Shown here in pieces: positions 22,973 to 36,704 of a DNA stretch of 64,000 nt (position 1 is its first letter; each line of letters opens with the position of its first letter). Both the position numbers and the translations under genes were made by a program. The stretch comes from Nomia melanderi (Eukaryota > Arthropoda > Insecta > Hymenoptera > Halictidae), in NCBI RefSeq assembly GCF_051020985.1, contig NC_134999.1, positions 7,006,001 to 7,070,000 of the forward strand, written 5' to 3'. The notes under the pieces were generated by a model. It was not told the origin of the DNA. It made no database searches and saw nothing but the letters and a program-made list of their open reading frames with translations.

Positions 22973-25900
22973 CCCGACCTTCCTGGCAATTCTGCCCTGA
23001 CGGAATGCAAGTTATGCACTTTGGAAACCTAGATTGTATAGTCGAATGTCAATATCGACCAAAAGAATCCCGACCTTCCCATCGGTCAGGCGGATGTAGC
23101 CTTGGTCCCTATGAGACCTCGTCCTGGAGTCTCATCACAGCTAAGTCAAATGGCTAGCCCCGACCTTCCTGGCAATTCTGCCCTGACGGAATGCAAGTTT
23201 TGCACTTTGGAAACCTGGATTGTATAGTCGAAAGTCATTTTCGACCAAAAGTATCCCGACCTTCCCATCGGTCGGCCGGATGTAGCCTTGGAACCTATGA
23301 GACCTCGTCCTGGAGTCCCATCACTACTAAGTCAAATGGCTACCCCCGACCTTCCTGGTAATTCTGGCCGACGGAATCCAAGTCTTCCACTTTGGAAACC
23401 TGGTTTGTATAGTCAAAAGGCAATTTCGACCAAAAGTATCCCGACCTTCCCATCGTTCAGCCGGATGAATCCTTGGTCCCTATGAGACCTCTCACTGGTG
23501 TCCAATCACTTCTAAGTCAAATAGCTTTCCCCGACATTCCTGGCAATTCTGGCCGACGGAATACAGGTTTTCCACTTTGTCAACCTGGTTTGTATAGTCT
23601 AAAGTCATTTTCGACCAAAAGTATCCAGACATGCCCATCGGTCAGCCGGATGTAGCCTTGGTCCCTATGAGACCTCGCCCACGTGTCCAATCACTGCTAA
23701 CTCGAATGGCTTCCCCCGACCTTCCTGGCAATTCCGGCCGACGGAATCCAAGTTTTCCACTTTGGAAACCTGTATTGTTTAGTCTAAAGCCAATTTCGAC
23801 AAAAAGTATCCAGACCTGCCCATCGGTCAGCCGGATGTAGCCTTGGTCCCTATGAGACCTCGCCCTGGTGTCCAATCACTGCTAAGTCAAATGACTACCC
23901 CCGACCTTGCTGGCAATTCCGGCCGACGGAGTCCAAGTTTCCACTTTGGGCACCTGGTTTGTATAGTCTAAAGTCAATTTCGACCAAAAGTATCCTGAAC
24001 TTCCCACGGGTCAGCCGGATGTAGGCTTCGTCCCTATGAGACATCGTCGTGGAGTCCAACCACTGCTAAGTCAAATTGCTACCCCCGACCTTCCTGGCAA
24101 TTCTGCCCGACGGAATCCAAGTTTTCCACTTTGGCAACCTCGTTTGTATAGTCTAAAGTCATTTTCGACCAAAAGTATCCAGGCCTTCCCATCGGTCAGC
24201 CGGATGTAGCCTTGGTTCCTATGAGACCTCTCCCTGGTGTCCAATCACCGCTAAGTCTAATGGCTTCCCCCGACCTTCCTGGCAATTTTGGCCGACGGAA
24301 TCCAAGTTTTCCACTTTGGCAACCTGGTTTGTATAGCCTAACGTCAATTTCGACCAAAAGTATCCCGAACTTCCCATCGGTCAGCCGGATGTAGGCTTCG
24401 TCCCTATGAGACATCCTCGTGGAGTCCCATCACTGTTAAGTCAAATGGCTATCCCCGACCTTCCTGGCAATTCTGCCCGACGGAATCCAAGTTTTGCACT
24501 TTGGAAACCTGGATTGTATAGTCTAAAGTCAATTTCGACCAAAAGTATCCCGACCCTCTCATCGGTCAGCCGGATGTAGCCTTGGTCCCTATGAGACCTC
24601 TCCCTTGTGTCCAATCACTGCTAATTCGAATGGCTACCCCCGACCTTCCTGGTAATTCTGCCCGACGGAGCCCAAGTTTTCTACTTAGGAAACCTGGTTT
24701 GTATAGTCTAAAGTCAATTTCGACCAAAAGTATCCCGACCGTCCCATCGGTCAGCCGGATGTAGTCTTCGTCCCTATGAGACATCGTCCTATAGTCCCAT
24801 CACTGCTAAGTCAAATAGCTACCGCCGACCTTCCTTGCAATTCTGCCCAACGGAATCCAAGTTTTGCACTTTGGAAACCTGGATTGTATAGTCAAAAGTC
24901 AATTTCGACCAAAAGTATCCCGACCCTCCCATCGGTCAGCCGGATGTAGCCTTGGTCCCTATGAGACCTCTCCCTGGTGTCCAATCACTGCTAAGTCGAG
25001 TGGCTTCCCCCGACCTTCCTGGCAAGTCTGGCCAACGGAATCTAAGTTTTCCACTTTGAAAACCTGGTTTGTATAGTCTAAAGTCAATTTCGACCAAAAG
25101 AATCCCGACCTTCCCATCGGTCAGCCGGATGTAGCCTTGGTCCCTATGAGACCTCGTCCTGGAGTCCCATCACAGCTAAGTCAAATGACTCCCCCGACCT
25201 TCCTGGCAATTCCGGCCGACGGAATACAAGTTTTCCACTTTGGCAACCTGGTTTGTATAGTCTAAAGTCAATTTCGACCAAAAGTATCCCGACCTTCCCA
25301 TCGGTCGGCCGGATGTAGCCTTGGAACCTATGAGACCTCGTCCTGGAGTCCCATCACTACTAAGTCAAATGGCTACCTCCGACCTTCCAGGCAATTCTGC
25401 CCGACGGAATCCAAGTTTTCCACTTTGGAAACCTGGATTGTATAGCCTAACGTCAATTTCGACCAAAAGTATCCCGAACTTCCCATCGGTCAGCCGGATG
25501 TAGCCTTGGTCCCTATGAGACCTCTCCCTGGTGTCCAATCACTGCTAAGTCGAATGGCTACCCCCGACCTTCCTGGTAATTCTGCCCGACGGAGCCCAAG
25601 TTTTCTACTTTGGAAACCTGGATTGTATAGCCTAACGTCAATTTCGACCAAAAGTATCCCGAACTTCCCATCGGTCAGCCGGATGTAGGCTTCGTCCCTA
25701 TGAGACATCCTCGTGGAGTCCCATCACTGCTAAGTCAAATGGCTATCCCCGACCTTCCTGGCAATTCTGCCCGACGGAATCCAAGCTTTGCACTTTGGAA
25801 ACCTGGATTGTATAGTCAAAAGTCAATTTCGACCAAAAGTATCCCGACCCTCCCATCGGTCAGCCGGATGTAGCCTTGGTCCCTATGAGACCTCTCCCTG

Positions 25901-27529
25901 GTGTCCAATCACTGCTAAGTCGAGTGTCTTCCCCCGACCTTCCTGGCAAGTCTGGCTGACGGAATCTAAGTTTTGCACTTTGGAAACCTGGAATATATTG
26001 TCTAAAGTCATTTTCGACAAAAAGTATCCAGACCTTCACATCGGTCCGCCGGATGTAGCCTTGGTGCCTGTGAGATCTCGTCCTGGAGTCCCATCACTGC
26101 TAAGTCAAATGGCTACCCCCGACCTTCCTGGTAATTCTGCCCGACGGAGCCCAAGTTTTCTACTTAGGAAACCTGGTTTGTATAGTCTAAAGTCAATTTC
26201 GGCCAAAAGTATCCCGAACTTCCCACGGGTCAGCCGGATGTAGGCTTCGTCCCTATGAGACATCGTCGTGGAGTCCCATCACTGTTAAGTCAAATGGCTA
26301 CCCCCGACCTTCCTGGCAATTCTGCCAGACAGAATCCAAGTTTTGCACTTTGGAAACCTGGAATATATTGTCTAAAGTCATTTTCGGCAAAAAGTATCCA
26401 GGCCTTCCCATCGGTCAGCCGGATGTAGCCTTGGTCCCTATGAGATCTCGTCCTGGAGTCCAATCACTGCTAAGTCAAATGGCTACCCCCGACCTTCCTG
26501 GCAATTCTGGCCGACGGAATCCAAGTTTTCCACTTTGGCAACCTGGTTTGTATAGTCTAAAGTCAATTTCGACCAAAAGTTTTCCGAACTTCACATCGGT
26601 CAGCCGGATGTAGCCTTGGAACCTATGAGACCTCGTCCTGGAGTCCCATCACTGCTAAGTCAAATGGCTACCCCCGACCTTCCTGGCAATTCTGGAGGAC
26701 GGAATCCAAGTTTTCCACTTTGGCAACCTGGTTTGTATAGTCTAAAGCCATTTTCGACCAAAAGTATCCAGACCTTCCCATCGGGCAGCCGGATGTAGCC
26801 TTGGTCCCTATGAGACCTCGCCCTGGAATCCCATCACTGCTAAGTCAAATGGCTACCCCCGACCTTCCTGGCCATTCTGCCCAACGGAATCGAAGTTTTG
26901 CACTTTGGAAACCTGGATTGTATAGTCTAAAGTCAATTTCGACCAAAAGAATCCCGACCTTCCCATCGGTAAGCCGGATGTAGCCTTGGTCCCTATGCGA
27001 CCTCGTCCTGGAGTCCCATCACAGCAAAGTCAAATGACTCCCCCGACCTTCCTGGCAATTCCGGCCGACGGAATCCAAGTTTTCCACTTTGGAAACCTGG
27101 ATTGTATAGTCTAAAGTCAATTTCGACCAAAAGTATCCCGACCTTCCCATCGGTTAGCCGGATGTAGCCTTCGTCCCTATGAGACATCGTCCGGGAGTCC
27201 CATCACTGCTAAGTCAAATGGCTACCCCCGACCTTCCTGGCCATTCTGCCCGACGGAATCCAAGTTTTGCACTTTGGAAACCTGGATTGTATAGTCTAAA
27301 GTCAATTTCGAAAAAAAGTATCCCGACCTTCCCATCGATCAGCCGGATGTAGCCTTGGTCCCTATTAGACATCGTCCTGGAGTCCCATCACTGCTAAGTC
27401 AAATGGCTACCCCCGACCTTCCTGGCAATTCTGCCCGACGGAATCCAAGTTTTGCACTTTGGAAACCTGGATTGTATAGTCTAAAGTCAATTTCGACCAA
27501 AAGTATCCCGACCTTCCCATCGGTCAGCC
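22906..27529. repeat. HOR unit 1, 25 monomers, 4624 bp
   Basis: The unit runs between successive copies of the CAGCCAGATGTAGCC junction that follows the CCCTATTAGACATCG monomer. Its order is an ATTGTATAGTCGAATGTC monomer, a GTCTTCCACTTTGG monomer, CTCTCACTGGTGTCC, CGCCCACGTGTCC, the TTTGGGCACCTGG monomer, block C (24500-26665), TCTGGAGGACGGAATCC, then CCTGGCCATTCTGCCC. Unit 2 repeats the order. A 1-base deletion near 23939 (AAGTTTCCAC) is private to this copy. Confidence 0.9.
24500..26665. repeat. Segmental duplication C, copy 2 (within HOR unit 1)
   Basis: The segment matches 16180-18345 at 8320 bp with scattered single-base differences, for example ACCGCCGACC near 24823. It diverges from copy 1 at about 26665, where this copy enters the TCTGGAGGACGG monomer. 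Confidence 0.85.
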
Positions 27530-30500
27530 AGATGTAGCCTTGGAACCTATGAGACCTCGTCCTGGAGTCCCATCACTGCAAAGTCAAATGACTACCCCCG
27601 ACCTTCCTGGCAATTCTGCCCTGACGGAATGCAAGTTTTGCACTTTGGAAACCTAGATTGTATAGTCGAATGTCAATTTCGACCAAAAGAATCCCGACCT
27701 TCCCATCGGTCAGGCGGATGTAGCCTTGGTCCCTATGAGACCTCGTCCTGGAGTCTCATCACAGCTAAGTCAAATGGCTACCCCCGACCTTCCTGGCAAT
27801 TCTGCCCTGACGGAATGCAAGTTTTGCACTTTGGAAACCTGGATTGTATAGTCGAAAGTCATTTTCGACCAAAAGTATCCCGACCTTCCCATCGGTCGGC
27901 CGGATGTAGCCTTGGAACCTATGAGACCTCGTCCTGGAGTCCCATCACTACTAAGTCAAATGGCTACCCCCGACCTTCCTGGTAATTCTGGCCGACGGAA
28001 TCCAAGTCTTCCACTTTGGAAACCTGGTTTGTATAGTCAAAAGGCAATTTCGACCAAAAGTATCCCGACCTTCCCATCGTTCAGCCGGATGAAGCCTTGG
28101 TCCCTATGAGACCTCTCACTGGTGTCCAATCACTTCTAAGTCAAATGGCTTTCCCCGACATTCCTGGCAATTCTGGCCGACGGAATACAGGTTTTCCACT
28201 TTGTCAACCTGGTTTGTATAGTCTAAAGTCATTTTCGACCAAAAGTATCCAGACATGCCCATCGGTCAGCCGGATGTAGCCTTGGTCCCTATGAGACCTC
28301 GCCCACGTGTCCAATCACTGCTAACTCGAATGGCTTCCCCCGACCTTCCTGGCAATTCCGGCCGACGGAATCCAAGTTTTCCACTTTGGAAACCTGTATT
28401 GTTTAGTCTAAAGCCAATTTCGACAAAAAGTATCCAGACCTGCCCATCGGTCAGCCGGATGTAGCCTTGGTCCCTATGAGACCTCGCCCTGGTGTCCAAT
28501 CACTGCTAAGTCAAATGACTACCCCCGACCTTGCTGGCAATTCCGGCCGACGGAGTCCAAGTTTTCCACTTTGGGCACCTGGTTTGTATAGTCTAAAGTC
28601 AATTTCGACCAAAAGTATCCTGAACTTCCCACGGGTCAGCCGGATGTAGGCTTCGTCCCTATGAGACATCGTCGTGGAGTCCAACCACTGCTAAGTCAAA
28701 TTGCTACCCCCGACCTTCCTGGCAATTCTGCCCGACGGAATCCAAGTTTTCCACTTTGGCAACCTCGTTTGTATAGTCTAAAGTCATTTTCGACCAAAAG
28801 TATCCAGGCCTTCCCATCGGTCAGCCGGATGTAGCCTTGGTCCCTATGAGACCTCTCCCTGGTGTCCAATCACCGCTAAGTCGAATGGCTTCCCCCGACC
28901 TTCCTGGCAATTTTGGCCGACGGAATCCAAGTTTTCCACTTTGGCAACCTGGTTTGTATAGCCTAACGTCAATTTCGACCAAAAGTATCCCGAACTTCCC
29001 ATCGGTCAGCCGGATGTAGGCTTCGTCCCTATGAGACATCCTCGTGGAGTCCCATCACTGCTAAGTCAAATGGCTATCCCCGACCTTCCTGTCAATTCTG
29101 CCCGACGGAATCCAAGTTTTCTACTTAGGAAACCTGGTTTGTATAGTCTAAAGCCAATTTCGACCAAAAGTATCCCGACCGTCCCATCGGTCAGCCGGAT
29201 GTAGTCTTCGTCCCTATGAGACATCGTCCTATAGTCCCATCACTGCTAAGTCAAATAGCTACCCCCGACCTTCCTTGCAATTCTGCCCAACGGAATCCAA
29301 GTTTTGCACTTTGGAAACCTGGATTGTATAGTCAAAAGTCAATTTCGACCAAAAGTATCCCGACCCTCCCATCGGTCAGCCGGATGTAGCCTTGGTCCCT
29401 ATGAGACCTCTCCCTGGTGTCCAATCACTGCTAAGTCGAGTGGCTTCCCCCGACCTTCCTGGCAAGTCTGGCCGACGGAATCTAAGTTTTCCACTTTGAA
29501 AACCTGGTTTGTATAGTCTAAAGTCAATTTCGACCAAAAGAATCCCGACCTTCCCATCGGTCAGCCGGATGTAGCCTTGGTCCCTATGAGACCTCGTCCT
29601 GGAGTCCCATCACAGCTAAGTCAAATGACTCCCCCGACCTTCCTGGCAATTCCGGCCGACGGAATACAAGTTTTCCACTTTGGCAACCTGGTTTGTATAG
29701 TCTAAAGTCAATTTCGACCAAAAGTATCCCGACCTTCCCATCGGTCAGCCGGATGTAGCCATCGTCCCTATGAGACATGGTCCTGGAGTCCCATCACTGC
29801 TAAGTCAAATGGCTACCCCCGACCTTCCTGGCAATTCTGCCCGACGGAATCCAAGTTTTGCACTTTGGAAACCTGGATTGTATAGTCTAAAGTCATTTTC
29901 GGCCAAAAGTATCCAGAGCTTCCCATCGGTCAGCCAGATGTAGCCTTGGTCCCTATGAGACCTCGTCCTGGGCTTCCATCACAGCTAAGTCAAATGGCTA
30001 CCCCCGACCTTCCTGGCAATTCTGCCCTGACGGAATGCAAGTTTTGCACTTTGGAAACCTGGATTGTATAGTCGAAAGTCATTTTCGACCAAAAGTATCC
30101 CGACCTTCCCATCGGTCGGCCGGATGTAGCCTTGGAACCTATGAGACCTCGTCCTGGAGTCCCATCACTACTAAGTCAAATGGCTACCTCCGACCTTCCA
30201 GGCAATTCTGCCCGACGGAATCCAAGTTTTCCACTTTGGAAACCTGGATTGTATAGCCTAACGTCAATTTCGACCAAAAGTATCCCGAACTTCCCATCGG
30301 TCAGCCGGATGTAGCCTTGGTCCCTATGAGACCTCTCCCTGGTGTCCAATCACTGCTAAGTCGAATGGCTACCCCCGACCTTCCTGGTAATTCTGCCCGA
30401 CGGAGCCCAAGTTTTCTACTTTGGAAACCTGGATTGTATAGCCTAACGTCAATTTCGACCAAAAGTATCCCGAACTTCCCATCGGTCAGCCGGATGTAGG

Positions 30501-32341
30501 CTTCGTCCCTATGAGACATCCTCGTGGAGTCCCATCACTGCTAAGTCAAATGGCTATCCCCGACCTTCCTGGCAATTCTGCCCGACGGAATCCAAGTTTT
30601 GCACTTTGGAAACCTGGATTGTATAGTCAAAAGTCAATTTCGACCAAAAGTATCCCGACCCTTCCATCGGTCAGCCGGATGTAGCCTTGGTCCCTATGAG
30701 ACCTCTTCCTGGTGTCCAATCACTGCTAAGTCGAGTGTCTTCCCCCGACCTTCCTGGCAATTCTGGCCGACGGAATCCAAGTTTTGCACTTTGGAAACCT
30801 GGATTGTATAGTCGAAAGTCATTTTCGACCAAAAGTATCCCGACCTTCCCATCGGTCGGCCGGATGTAGCCTTGGAACCTATGAGACCTCGTCCTGGAGT
30901 CCCATCACTACTAAGTCAAATGGATACCCCCGACCTTCCAGGCAGCTCCGCCCGACGGAATCCAAGTTTTCCACTTTGGAAACCTGGATTGTATAGCCTA
31001 ACGTCAATTTCGACCAAAAGTATCCCGAACTTCCGACGGGTCAGCCGGATGTAGGCTTCGTCCCTATGAGACATCGTCGTGGAGTCCCATCACTGCTAAG
31101 TCAAATGGCTACCCCCGACCTTCCTGGCAATTCTGCCAGACAGAATCCAAGTTTTGCACTTTGGAAACCTGGATTATATTGTCTAAAGTCATTTTCGACA
31201 AAAAGTATCCAGGCCTTCCCATCGGTCAGCCGGATGTAGCCTTGGTCCCTATGAGATCTCGTCCAGGAGTCCAATCACTGCTAAGTCAAATGGCTACCCC
31301 CGACCTTCCTGGCAATTCTGCCCTGACGGAATGCAAGTTTTGCACTTTGGAAACCTGGATTGTATAGTCGAAAGTCATTTTCGACCAAAAGTATCCCGAC
31401 CTTCCCATCGGTCGGCCGGATGTAGCCTTGGAACCTATGAGACCTCGTCCTGGAGTCCCATCACTGCTAAGTCAAATGGCTACCCCCGACCTTCCTGGCA
31501 ATTCTGGAGGACGGAATCCAAGTTTTCCACTTTGGCAACCTGGTTTGTATAGTCTAAAGCCATTTTCGACCAATAGTATCCAGACCTTCCCATCGGGCAG
31601 CCGGATGTAGCCTTGGTCCCTATGAGACCTCGCCCTGGAATCCCATCACTGCTAAGTCAAATGGCTACCCCCGACCTTCCTGGCCATTCTGCCCAACGGA
31701 ATCGAAGTTTTGCACTTTGGAAACCTGGATTGTATAGTCTAAAGTCAATTTCGACCAAAAGAATCCCGACCTTCCCATCGGTAAGCCGGATGTAGCCTTG
31801 GTCCCTATGCGACCTCGTCCTGGAGTCCCATCACAGCAAAGTCAAATGACTCCCCCGACCTTCCTGGCAATTCCGGCCGACGGAATCCAAGTTTTCCACT
31901 TTGGAAACCTGGATTGTATAGTCTAAAGTCAATTTCGACCAAAAGTATCCCGACCTTCCCATCGGTTAGCCGGATGTAGCCTTCGTCCCTATGAGACATC
32001 GTCCGGGAGTCCCATCACTGCTAATTCAAATGGCTACCCCCGACCTTCCTGGCCATTCTGCCCGACGGAATCCAAGTTTTGCACTTTGGAAACCTGGATT
32101 GTATAGTCTAAAGTCAATTTCGAAAAAAAGTATCCCGACCTTCCCATCGGTCAGCCGGATGTAGCCTTGGTCCCTATTAGACATCGTCCTGGAGTCCCAT
32201 CACTGCTAAGTCAAATGGCTACCCCCGACCTTCCTGGCAATTCTGCCCGACGGAATCCAAGTTTTGCACTTTGGAAACCTGGATTGTATAGTCTAAAGTC
32301 AATTTCGACCAAAAGTATCCCGACCTTCCCATCGGTCAGCC
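27530..32341. repeat. HOR unit 2, 26 monomers, 4812 bp
   Basis: The unit follows the order of unit 1. Markers at 28097, 28255 and 28467 match 23473, 23631 and 23843 at 4624 bp, and 30132-30811 matches 25321-26000 at 4811 bp. It lacks the CTCTCCCTTGTG monomer of unit 1 and has a fusion near 29100-29150. It also has extra monomers near 29760-30000 (ATGGTCCTGG, TGGGCTTCCATC) and a patch at 31315-31440. Confidence 0.9.
31315..31440. repeat. Conversion-like patch in HOR unit 2
   Basis: At the matching place HOR unit 1 (about 26504-26630) reads GGCCGACGGAATCC and GTTTTCCGAACTTCACATCGG. Here it reads CCTGACGGAATGCAAG, GTCGAAAGTCATTTTCG and CGGTCGGCCGG, which is the type found at 30020-30130. Monomer number is unchanged, and the sequence on both sides follows the HOR order. 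Confidence 0.6.
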
Positions 32342-33648
32342 AGATGTAGCCTTGGAACCTATGAGACCTCGTCCTGGAGTCCCATCACTGCTAAGTCAAA
32401 TGACTACCCCCGACCTTCCTGGCAATTCTGCCCTGACGGAATGCAAGTTTTGCACTTTGGAAACCTAGATTGTATAGTCGAATGTCAATTTCGACCAAAA
32501 GAATCCCGACCTTCCCATCGGTCAGGCGGATGTAGCCTTGGTCCCTATGCGACCTCGTCCTGGAGTCTCATCACAGCTAAGTCAAATGGCTACCCCCGAC
32601 CTTCCTGGCAATTCTGCCCTGACGGAATGCAAGTTTTGCACTTTGGAAACCTGGATTGTATAGTCGAAAGTCATTTTCGACCAAAAGTATCCCGACCTTC
32701 CCATCGGTCGGCCGGATGTAGCCTTGGAACCTATGAGACCTCGTCCTGGAGTCCCATCACTACTAAGTCAAATGGCTACCCCCGACCTTCCTGGTAATTC
32801 TGGCCGACGGAATCCAAGTCTTTCACTTTGGAAACCTGGTTTGTATAGTCAAAAGGCAATTTCGACCAAAAGTATCCCGACCTTCCAATCGTTCAGCCGG
32901 ATGAAGCCTTGGTCCCTATGAGACCTCTCACTGGTGTCCAATCACTTCTAAGTCAAATGGCTTTCCCCGACATTCCTGGCAATTCTGGCCGACGGAATAC
33001 AGGTTTTCCACTTTGTCAACCTGGTTTGTATAGTCTAAAGTCATTTTCGACCAAAAGTATCCAGACATGCCCATCGGTCAGCCGGATGTAGCCTTGGTCC
33101 CTATGAGACCTCGCCCACGTGTCCAATCACTGCTAACTCGAATGGCTTCCCCCGACCTTCCTGGCAATTCCGGCCGACGGAATCCAAGTTTTCCACTTTG
33201 GAAACCTGTATTGTTTAGTCTAAAGCCAATTTCGACAAAAAGTATCCAGACCTGCCCATCGGTCAGCCGGATGTAGCCTTGGTCCCTATGAGACCTCGCC
33301 CTGGTGTCCAATCACTGCTAAGTCAAATGACTACCCCCGACCTTGCTGGCAATTCCGGCCGACGGAGTCCAAGTTTTCCACTTTGGGCACCTGGTTTGTA
33401 TAGTCTAAAGTCAATTTCGACCAAAAGTATCCTGAACTTCCCACGGGTCAGCCGGATGTAGGCTTCGTCCCTATGAGACATCGTCGTGGAGTCCAACCAC
33501 TGCTAAGTCAAATTGCTACCCCCGACCTTCCTGGCAATTCTGCCCGACGGAATCCAAGTTTTCCACTTTGGCAACCTCGTTTGTATAGTCTAAAGTCATT
33601 TTCGACCAAAAGTATCCAGGCCTTCCCATCGGTCAGCCGGATGTAGCC

Positions 33649-34203
33649 TTGGTCCCTATGAGACCTCTCCCTGGTGTCCAATCACCGCTAAGTCGAATGG
33701 CTTCCCCCGACCTTCCTGGCAATTTTGGCCGACGGAATCCAAGTTTTCCACTTTGGCAACCTGGTTTGTATAGCCTAACGTCAATTTCGACCAAAAGTAT
33801 CCCGAATTTCCCATCGGTCAGCCGGATGTAGGCTTCGTCCCTATGAGACATCCTCGTGGAGTCCCATCACTGCTAAGTCAAATGGCTATCCCCGACCTTC
33901 CTGGCAATTCTGCCCGACGGAATCCAAGTTTTGCACTTTGGAAACCTGGATTGTATAGTCAAAAGTCAATTTCGACCAAAAGTATCCCGTCCCACCCATC
34001 GGTCAGCCGGATGTAGCCTTGGTCCCTATGAGACCTCTCCCTGGTGTCCAATCACTGCTAAGTCAAATGGCTACCCCCGACCTTCCTGGCAATTCTGGCC
34101 GACGGAATCCAAGTTTTCCACTTTGGAAACCTGGATTGTATAGCCTAAAGTCAATTTCGACCAAAAGTATCCCGACCCTCTCATCGGTCAGCCGGATGTA
34201 GCC
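33649..34203. repeat. Three-monomer tandem duplication, first unit (555 bp)
   Basis: The unit matches 34204-34758 at exactly 555 bp. It contains CACCGCTAAGTCGAATGG, CAATTTTGGCC, GTATAGCCTAACGTC and CCCGTCCCACCCATCGG. Differences seen are CTCTCCC versus CTCTTCC, GAATTTCCC versus GAACTTCCC, and GTATAGCC versus GTATAGTC. Confidence 0.85.
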
Positions 34204-34758
34204 TTGGTCCCTATGAGACCTCTTCCTGGTGTCCAATCACCGCTAAGTCGAATGGCTTCCCCCGACCTTCCTGGCAATTTTGGCCGACGGAATCCAAGTT
34301 TTCCACTTTGGCAACCTGGTTTGTATAGCCTAACGTCAATTTCGACCAAAAGTATCCCGAACTTCCCATCGGTCAGCCGGATGTAGGCTTCGTCCCTATG
34401 AGACATCCTCGTGGAGTCCCATCACTGCTAAGTCAAATGGCTATCCCCGACCTTCCTGGCAATTCTGCCCGACGGAATCCAAGTTTTGCACTTTGGAAAC
34501 CTGGATTGTATAGTCAAAAGTCAATTTCGACCAAAAGTATCCCGTCCCACCCATCGGTCAGCCGGATGTAGCCTTGGTCCCTATGAGACCTCTCCCTGGT
34601 GTCCAATCACTGCTAAGTCAAATGGCTACCCCCGACCTTCCTGGCAATTCTGGCCGACGGAATCCAAGTTTTCCACTTTGGAAACCTGGATTGTATAGTC
34701 TAAAGTCAATTTCGACCAAAAGTATCCCGACCCTCTCATCGGTCAGCCGGATGTAGCC
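34204..34758. repeat. Three-monomer tandem duplication, second unit
   Basis: This is the second copy of 33649-34203, with only a few single-base differences. It runs into a monomer starting at 34759 that joins a CTCTCCCTGGTG front to a CCTTGCAATTCTGCCCAACG back. Confidence 0.85.
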
Positions 34759-36704
34759 TTGGTCCCTATGAGACCTCTCCCTGGTGTCCAATCACTGCTA
34801 AGTCAAATGGCTACCCCCGACCTTCCTTGCAATTCTGCCCAACGGAATCCAAGTTTTGCACTTTGGAAACCTGGATTGTATAGTCAAAAGTCAATTTCGA
34901 CCAAAAGTATCCCGACCCTCCCATCGGTCAGCCGGATGTAGCCTTGGTCCCTATGAGACCTCTCCCTGGTGTCCAATCACTGCTAAGTCGAGTGGCTTCC
35001 CCCGACCTTCCTGGCAAGTCTGGCCGACGGAATCTAAGTTTTCCACTTTGAAAACCTGGTTTGTATAGTCTAAAGTCAATTTCGACCAAAAGAATCCCGA
35101 CCTTCCCATCGGTCAGCCGGATGTAGCCTTGGTCCCTATGAGACCTCGTCCTGGAGTCCCATCACAGCTAAGTCAAATGACTCCCCCGACCTTCCTGGCA
35201 ATTCCGGCCGACGGAATACAAGTTTTCCACTTTGGCAACCTGGTTTGTATAGTCTAAAGTCAATTTCGACCAAAAGTATCCCGACCTTCCCATCGGTCAG
35301 CCGGATGTAGCCATCGTCCCTATGAGACATGGTCCTGGAGTCCCATCACTGCTAAGTCAAATGGCTACCCCCGACCTTCCAGGCAATTCTGCCCGACGGA
35401 ATCCAAGTTTTGCACTTTGGAAACCTGGATTGTATAGTCTAAAGTCATTTTCGGCCAAAAGTATCCAGAGCTTCCCATCGGTCAGCCAGATGTAGCCTTG
35501 GTCCCTATGAGACCTCGTCCTGGGCTTCCATCACAGCTAAGTCAAATGGCTACCCCCGACCTTCCTGGCAATTCTGCCCTGACGGAATGCAAGTTTTGCA
35601 CTTTGGAAACCTGGATTGTATAGTCGAAAGTCATTTTCGACCAAAAGTATCCCGACCTTCCCATCGGTCGGCCGGATGTAGCCTTGGAACCTATGAGACC
35701 TCGTCCTGGAGTCCCATCACTACTAAGTCAAATGGCTACCTCCGACCTTCCAGGCAATTCTGCCCGACGGAATCCAAGTTTTCCACTTTGGAAACCTGGA
35801 TTGTATAGCCTAACGTCAATTTCGACCAAAAGTATCCCGAACTTCCCATCGGTCAGCCGGATGTAGCCTTGGTCCCTATGAGACCTCTCCCTGGTGTCCA
35901 ATCACTGCTAAGTCGAATGGCTACCCCCGACCTTCCTGGTAATTCTGCCCGACGGAGCCCAAGTTTTCTACTTAGGAAACCTGGTTTGTATAGTCTAAAG
36001 CCATTTTCGACCAAAAGTATCCAGACCTTCCCATCGGGCAGCCGGATGTAGCCTTGGTCCCTATGAGACCTCGCCCTGGAATCCCATCACTGCTAAGTCA
36101 AATGGCTACCCCCGACCTTCCTGGCCATTCTGCCCAACGGAATCGAAGTTTTGCACTTTGGAAACCTGGATTGTATAGTCTAAAGTCAGTTTCGACCAAA
36201 AGAATCCCGACCTTCCCATCGGTAAGCCGGATGTAGCCTTGGTCCCTATGAGACCTCGTCCTGGAGTCCCATCACAGCAAAGTCAAATGACTCCCCCGAC
36301 CTTCCTGGCAATTCCGGCCGACGGAATCCAAGTTTTCCACTTTGGAAACCTGGATTGTATAGTCTAAAGTCAATTTCGACCAAAAGTATCCCGACCTTCC
36401 CATCGGTTAGCCGGATGTAGCATTCGTCCCTATGAGACATCGTCCGGGAGTCCCATCACTGCTAAGTCAAATGGCTGCCCCCGACCTTCCTGGCCATTCT
36501 GCCCGACGGAATCCAAGTTTTGCACTTTGGAAACCTGGATTGTATAGTCTAAAGTTATTTTCGGCCAAAAGTATCCAGAGCTTCCCATCGGTCAGCCAGA
36601 TGTAGCCTTGGTCCCTATGAGACCTCGTCCTGGAGTCCCATCACTGCTAAGTCAAATGGCTACCCCCGACCTTCCTGGCAATTCTGCCAGACAGAATCCA
36701 AGTT

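Larger units (their letters stand above)
18772..23590. repeat. Segmental duplication E, copy 2
   Basis: This is the partner of 10085-16010. It lacks the six-monomer tandem duplication and carries one additional monomer (22721-22905, with CCCTATTAGACATCG). That additional monomer marks the start of each later HOR unit, in the copies near 27345 and 32157. Confidence 0.85.
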
